This document shows, in pieces, positions 42,671-47,506 of a stretch of DNA of 47,506 bases. The position numbers and the translations under genes are program-made. The first letter of the stretch is position 1. Each line of letters begins with the position of its first letter. Origin of the DNA: Poteriospumella lacustris (lineage: Eukaryota > Sar > Chrysophyceae > Chromulinales > Dinobryaceae); contig SMOI01000180.1 of the NCBI GenBank assembly GCA_008000375.1, positions 20,187 through 67,692 on the forward strand, written 5' to 3'. The notes below the pieces were generated by a model. The model was given only the letters and a program-made list of their open reading frames with translations. It was not told the DNA's origin and did not search any database.

Positions 42671-44511
42671 ATGATGCTTCGGATTTTGATGTCTCTCTTT
42701 CCGCTGTTGGTGGCAATTAATGCCTGCTCCAACATCATTGTTTCAAAGGAAGCTTCGGCGGATAAGAGTACCATGATTGCGTACAATGCCGATTCCGGAA
42801 GTCTCTTTGGTTCCTTGTATCATTATCCTGCTGCTGACTACCCAGCCGGTAGCCTCCGCCAGGTTTTTGACTGGGACAGCGGTAAATATTTGGGCAGCAT
42901 CCCAGAGGTTCCTCACACGTACAATGTTGTGGGAAACATGAACGAGTTCGGTTTGACGATCGGTGAGACTACCTTTGGTGGCATTGCCTCGTTGCAGGAG
43001 CAGGATGGTGCAAAGATCGATTACGGATCGTTGATTTGGATTACCTTGCAGCGCTCCAAGACTGCGCGTGAAGCGATTGAGACTATCGGTGAGTTGATGG
43101 CCACGTACGGCTATGCATCCGAAGGAGAGTCATTCTCGATCGCCGATGGCCAAGAAGCATGGTAAGACAAAGTTTCCTCGACCGAACCGTCTGTGACAAT
43201 TGTTGACTCTCATCGCTCGTCTGCTGTCACAGGATTATGGAAATTATTGGCAAGGGCAACTACGAGTTGGGAGCTGTTTGGGTGGCGATGAAGTTACCAA
43301 AGGGCAGTATCTCAGCCCATGCCAATCAAGCACGCATTCAGACATTCAAGTTGAATGATCCTTCGAATGTGCTATACGCGCCTGATGTGATTTCTTTCGC
43401 ACGTAAAATTGGATTGTACCCTCAAGACGCTCCCGATGCTTCGTTCTCTTTCTCGGATGTGTATGATCCTGTCACTTTCTCTGGTGCTCGCTTCTGCGAA
43501 GCTCGTGTGTGGTCCGTCTTCTCCAGTATCCTGGGTGAGGATTTCGCCGCGGAATATTTAACCTATGCGCAGGGATACAATCTGACGCACCGTATGCCTC
43601 TTTTCGTCTTCCCTTCCAAGACCCTTTCCATGACGAACGTGTCTGCTTTGATGCGAAATCACTATGAGAATACACCCTTGGATATGTCGGGTGAAGAATT
43701 CAGTGACGTGGGTGCCTATACGAACAGCATCTATCGTACGCATCCGTTGTCCTGGACTTCGTCTGTGAATCCCGAGGGTCAGTCCACCACCAACACTTAC
43801 ACGTACTTCAATGAACGTCCTATTGCGACCCCACAAACGGGTTGGAATTTCATCGCGCAGACTCGTGCGTACTTGCCTATGCCTTTGCGCGGTGTCTTGT
43901 GGTTTGGTGTGGACGACGTTAGCACGACGGTGCGCACCCCTGTGTACTCGTCGGCTACTCAGTTGCCCAAGGGATTTGTTGGCAAGGGTCCTCAAGATGG
44001 CGTCGTTCCTCCTATGATGACGTTCAGCTGGCAAAATGCGTTTTACGTTTTCAACGTCGTTGCGAACTTCGCGTACAGCCGCTGGGATCTTATTTCTCCT
44101 GAATTGGTGCAGATCATCACGGACAAGGAGTCTATTTTCGTCAATAAGATCGTAGAGATTGATGGAGAAGCCCTGAATCGCTATCATAACTTCGGCGCTG
44201 TGAATGCGGTTCAGTATTTGACGGCGCAATCAGTTGCCATTGGTGAGCAGCTGTTGAGTGATTGGCAGCGTGTCTTCGGCGAATTGTTCGTCAAGTTCCG
44301 CGACGGTTACATCATTACTCCTAACCCTACGGACCCTGCCTGTGGGTGCAACGTGGCTAGCCAGGGTTACCCTCAACAATGGTACGACCGTATCGTCCGT
44401 GATACTGGCCTGCACTATTACACTCCTGGAAGTGGCGAGTCCACTGTCAAGACGGAGCGCCCCGATCATTTGAAACCGGTGCCTAAGTCCTCCCTGAAGG
44501 CTTTGAAATAA
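42671..44511 (+). CDS. Secreted C69-family dipeptidase (Ntn hydrolase)
   Basis: Two exons, 42671-43161 and 43233-44511, give 589 residues. The N-terminus, MMLRILMSLFPLLVAINA, is a signal peptide. It is followed directly by Cys-Ser (ACSNIIVSKEASADKSTMIA). In family C69 (dipeptidase A and secernin relatives) a Cys exposed at the new N-terminus is the nucleophile, so signal-peptide or self cleavage would create the active site. Other family-like segments are AYNADSGSLFG, YNVVGNMNEFGLTIGETTFGG, IDYGSLIWITLQRSKTAREA, and GNYELGAVWVAMKLPKGSIS with HANQARI. Length and layout fit the family. The likely site is lysosome or outside the cell. The C-terminus is basic, without a membrane anchor. The intron splits the codon of Trp in EAW-IMEIIG. 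Confidence 0.88.
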
Positions 44512-45123
44512 ATCCATTGACGACCCCCGGCCCTGTGTTAAACCCCAATCGCAGTGATGAGCAGCCCATTGTCTCGAAAAGCACTTACACTTACCTCCCG
44601 ATATTTTATTAGTTTTAGCGATGTCTAGTTCTATTCATCATTTAGTTTCTCTCCTTCTCCTGTGGCTTCTTCCCAAAAGCAACAGCGACAAATTTCTTCG
44701 TTCCGCATCTTGATCAACCCAATGATCAAGGAAGCACAGTGTTTTTCTTTTCTATAGTTCCCCATGGATGGATAGCGTCCATGCGTTAAGTCTCCCACCA
44801 ACGACGTTGTTGGATGTTAAAGAGTCGGCGAAGACACAAAGATACAGAGAATAATTGATTTTGTTACATGAATAGAATTTCAATATCAGCCAACGATGGT
44901 GAGACACTTGATTGATGATAGTGGTTCACCCCCACTGCTGCTGACTGCTGACGAAGTGAGGTGTGTGCATGATGACGATGATGTGCCATCGAACTGAAAA
45001 ATAATCGAACCATCATCCTCGCATGAAAAAGGAAGAAGGGCCCTCCACGGCACCATCAGCGGTCATCACCGTCACAATCAAATCGTTATCTATTCCTCAA
45101 GCTTCGTCAGGGAGTAATTGACA
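44512..45123 (+). other. Intergenic region, tandem genes
   Basis: These 612 bases separate the dipeptidase from the last gene. The sequence is of mixed composition, with short hairpin-like words such as ccatggatggatagcgtccatg near 44760-44785. No open frame of note, repeat or RNA gene is recognised. Confidence 0.45.
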
Positions 45124-47506
45124 ATGGAGTACGGGTGGCGAGAACTAATTCCACTGTTGTCAACATTGGATGCAGCGGACGATTCTGTGCAAGCGGCCAT
45201 TGTAGATAGTTTTCTTCTCTCCATCACCAAGCAAAATCAACTGGGAGAGACAACGCTGAATAATGACTTCAAATGTCATGAATTGCAAGATGCAATGCAT
45301 GCACTGATCTTTCATGTGGCTCTACCGAAGGATTCTTCAGCGCCTGTTCCAAAATGTCTGTCGCCTTTGCTGACCAGTATTTGCGGCCACTTTGCTGATG
45401 AGCTGTCTCAGTTGTTGCAACGCGATGGCTCCGGTTCATTAATTCTTGTGGAGAACTTGGACATCGAAACTATATTGACGATGACCTCTTTGGAGGAGAT
45501 GCAGAACATGATCAAAGATACACCCGTCAGCTGTGAGAGGGAAGCAGGCTCCGGCCCTGAACTCAACGTTTCTGTATACTCTGAACAATGGATGAAGCAA
45601 CAACGGAGGCGACTTAAGTCGATCATGAAAGTTGTTGCGTCCAATTCGTCTGAACTGGCTGGCTTGCAGTACTTGGAGACCAACTTCGGTATCGACGACT
45701 TGGATGTCTCGCCTGACCAACATCAAGCGCCAAAGAGCTCCATGGCACCATTAGCAACAGTAGACCCTTCCCCAAATGACAACGACTCGTGGCTTGTACG
45801 AATCATCCGCTTTTTGATGGTATCGATCTTGGAGGAGAATAACTTTCGACGACAAACAGCGGCATCTTGCCTCCGCTCAATCTTTGCAGGGCTGCAGCGA
45901 CACCAAGAGACGATTCCCATCCCTTATTATCTTGCGCAGGACGTCTTTTCTCTGGGATTGGTAGTGTTAGTACTGGACGATGTGGTATTGTTCCCAGAAG
46001 CGCTACCGTCCTTGCGACGACAGACCTATCGAGCCGATTCGTCCACGTCTCATGTCAATACTGAGGTGAGTGCATTTTTTCGATTCCCAGTGAAGGAAGA
46101 AGCAGCACGGCTTGTTGCGCGAGCGATGCTTGTTCTTTCAAACGTTCCTCAAATGAGCCTGTCATCCAATCCTGGCTTCAGCCAAATCTTGAAGATTTTC
46201 CGTCGAGATGAGATGGCGCCGAGTATGCGCTCCCTATTCTTTCTTGGAGGAACCCTCGCACTACGCTCTGCTTTGTTGCAGGATGAGTGTCGCACTATGG
46301 ATAACATTACCTTTCTGATTCATCAGGTTCTACCCTTAGTGACGTCCTATAAAGAGGCGCCGAGTCATCATCAACGTGCCATTGACATTATTCTCTTGGA
46401 TGTGTGCGATCGACTCATTCAAACCATCGCGGCTTCTGGCAAAATATCACCGCCCGCCACTCTCTACGCCTCGTTGATCGCATCGCTGGCCACAGTCGTG
46501 TCGAGGATGTTGCCGTTCGGCGATGCTTCACTCGATGATGATGTGGAGGACAGAGACGATGAGCCCGAGGAATCAATTTTCCTCTTTCATCGAGTCGGCT
46601 TGTCATTATGGGAATATGGCAAGGTCTTTATTGGAAATGAACAGACTAAGAATGACAGCCAACAGTGGGTACAGTTATGCACGAAGTATTGGCAGTTCTC
46701 TCCAACGCTATGGTCGGCAAAGTTGCGGTGGAATCGGGCGTGTCTTGATCATTGGCTAAGCTTCGTCTCCTTCGTTGCTCATTCACGATGGCTGGATATG
46801 TGTCAAAGAGAATGGACGAGTCTGGAGACGGTTTCAATCGCTTCAAATCTTATTCGTATTTCTTCCTCCGTTTCCTTGGTACACAGCTTCGCACAGAGTG
46901 ACCTGCAGGATGCAGATGCAGAATCTACTGAGGATACTCAACTGACAGTCTTTACATCTTGGAGTCAAATAGGAAACTTGTTTGGTAGTCAACTGAAGGC
47001 TTGGATTCCAGACATGGCTCTTGAAGAAATGCTTTGGCGGCCTCTGATGAGGTTTCTGGAGGGAGAAGGCGCAGCCTCAACCGCCTCAGCCGCAGGCGAG
47101 CTCATTTGGATGGGCTCCACAGCGTGTCTAGCGTCACTCATGGCAGCTGTTCTACCGCCTGATTTGCACTTAATAGCAAGGCAGTCGGTGGGACTGTTGC
47201 TTTCACCACTACTTCGCGAGATACTGTTGGTTCTTGACGAGAACGGAGCTTCGGTTGTCTCTCACCTACCTGGAATACTGTCTCGCCATGTGCGCCGCGT
47301 TGTGGCTCATCGATCGAATCCAAACACTGCAGGTGCACAAAAGCAACGGCCACGTTTCGTCATAACGGCTTCCGTTTCATCGTCATCGAAGTCGGGCAAA
47401 TCATCATCGACAGTGAAGTCACCATCGAAACGTGGAGTATCCCCTCACGAAGATCTCCTCGTGACAGTGCTGTGTGCTTCGGGTCTCTTTTCTCTTCGAC
47501 CGAACG
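45124..47506 (+). CDS. Large helical-repeat protein of unknown function, partial (open at the right edge)
   Basis: The frame from ATG 45124 runs 794 codons to the window end without a stop. The start reads MEYGWRELIPLLSTLDAADD. The protein is rich in Leu/Ala/Ser with many amphipathic helices in pairs, for example NNFRRQTAASCLRSIFAGLQ, YLAQDVFSLGLVVLVLDDVV and SMRSLFFLGGTLALRSALLQ. This suggests a HEAT- or ARM-like solenoid. An acidic loop (DDDVEDRDDEPEE) lies near residue 475. A Ser/Lys-rich stretch (SSSSKSGKSSSTVKSPSKRG) lies near the truncated end. There is no signal peptide or membrane helix. GT-AG pairs inside, such as 46066-46090, are not needed to keep the frame. I do not recognise the family. 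TELO2-interacting (TTI2-like) or other solenoids are only possibilities. Confidence 0.75.
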   Translation, partial: MEYGWRELIPLLSTLDAADDSVQAAIVDSFLLSITKQNQLGETTLNNDFKCHELQDAMHALIFHVALPKDSSAPVPKCLSPLLTSICGHFADELSQLLQRDGSGSLILVENLDIETILTMTSLEEMQNMIKDTPVSCEREAGSGPELNVSVYSEQWMKQQRRRLKSIMKVVASNSSELAGLQYLETNFGIDDLDVSPDQHQAPKSSMAPLATVDPSPNDNDSWLVRIIRFLMVSILEENNFRRQTAASCLRSIFAGLQRHQETIPIPYYLAQDVFSLGLVVLVLDDVVLFPEALPSLRRQTYRADSSTSHVNTEVSAFFRFPVKEEAARLVARAMLVLSNVPQMSLSSNPGFSQILKIFRRDEMAPSMRSLFFLGGTLALRSALLQDECRTMDNITFLIHQVLPLVTSYKEAPSHHQRAIDIILLDVCDRLIQTIAASGKISPPATLYASLIASLATVVSRMLPFGDASLDDDVEDRDDEPEESIFLFHRVGLSLWEYGKVFIGNEQTKNDSQQWVQLCTKYWQFSPTLWSAKLRWNRACLDHWLSFVSFVAHSRWLDMCQREWTSLETVSIASNLIRISSSVSLVHSFAQSDLQDADAESTEDTQLTVFTSWSQIGNLFGSQLKAWIPDMALEEMLWRPLMRFLEGEGAASTASAAGELIWMGSTACLASLMAAVLPPDLHLIARQSVGLLLSPLLREILLVLDENGASVVSHLPGILSRHVRRVVAHRSNPNTAGAQKQRPRFVITASVSSSSKSGKSSSTVKSPSKRGVSPHEDLLVTVLCASGLFSLRPN

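Noticed and set aside
46066-46090. GT-AG pair within the last gene (gtgagt...ccag)
   Set aside because: At 25 bases it is far shorter than the other introns, and the frame reads through it without interruption.

Overview
This is a eukaryotic nuclear window, most likely from a unicellular, flagellated protist. It has short GT-AG introns (about 45-95 bases), long single-domain exons, compact spacing, and Ser/Asn/His/Asp-rich runs in proteins. A TMEM237-like transition-zone protein, a TMC-family channel and a soluble-type adenylyl cyclase point to a cilium or flagellum. Proteinaceous RNase P, a MiaA-type tRNA prenyltransferase and a plant-type nucleotidyltransferase suit a stramenopile-like or other bikont protist. 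I cannot name the species from sequence alone.

Layout. 1-1154 (-): TRAF-type zinc-finger protein running off the left edge. 1607-3148 (+): TMEM237-like, five exons. 3280-4092 (-): mitochondrial carrier. 4602-7178 (+): TMC-like channel in one exon. 7677-10752 (-): PRORP with a large low-complexity insertion. 11176-13039 (+): tRNA dimethylallyltransferase. 13552-18507 (+): a PX domain fused to a poly(A)-polymerase-like nucleotidyltransferase, a possible winged helix and an Asn/His/Met/Pro-rich tail. 18508-21467: about 3 kb with no credible gene.

21468-25078 is a near-perfect inverted repeat, with 1,553-base arms around a 505-base centre. It carries two convergent, intact copies of a gene for a probable mitochondrial coiled-coil protein (mS26-like). 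The copies differ sharply only in their last 30 or so codons. Then come a U2AF2-like splicing factor that lacks RRM2 (25257-26342, -), a 14-bp tandem repeat, a conserved protein I do not recognise (26715-27435, -), a secreted MANF C-terminal-like protein (27698-28734, +) and a 2,442-residue ADCY10-like cyclase (29377-36869, +). About 1.9 kb without genes follows. After that are a membrane-anchored GT41/SPINDLY-like glycosyltransferase (38812-42190, -), a secreted C69-family dipeptidase (42671-44511, +) and a helical-repeat protein open at the right edge (45124-47506, +).

There is no operon logic. The themes that recur are RNA processing (PRORP, tRNA prenylation, nucleotidyltransferase, U2AF2), cilium and signalling (TMEM237, TMC, adenylyl cyclase), and the secretory pathway (MANF-like, GT41-like, C69). 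All functions come from motif recognition by eye. Splice sites were chosen by GT-AG consensus plus frame continuity. No database search was run.
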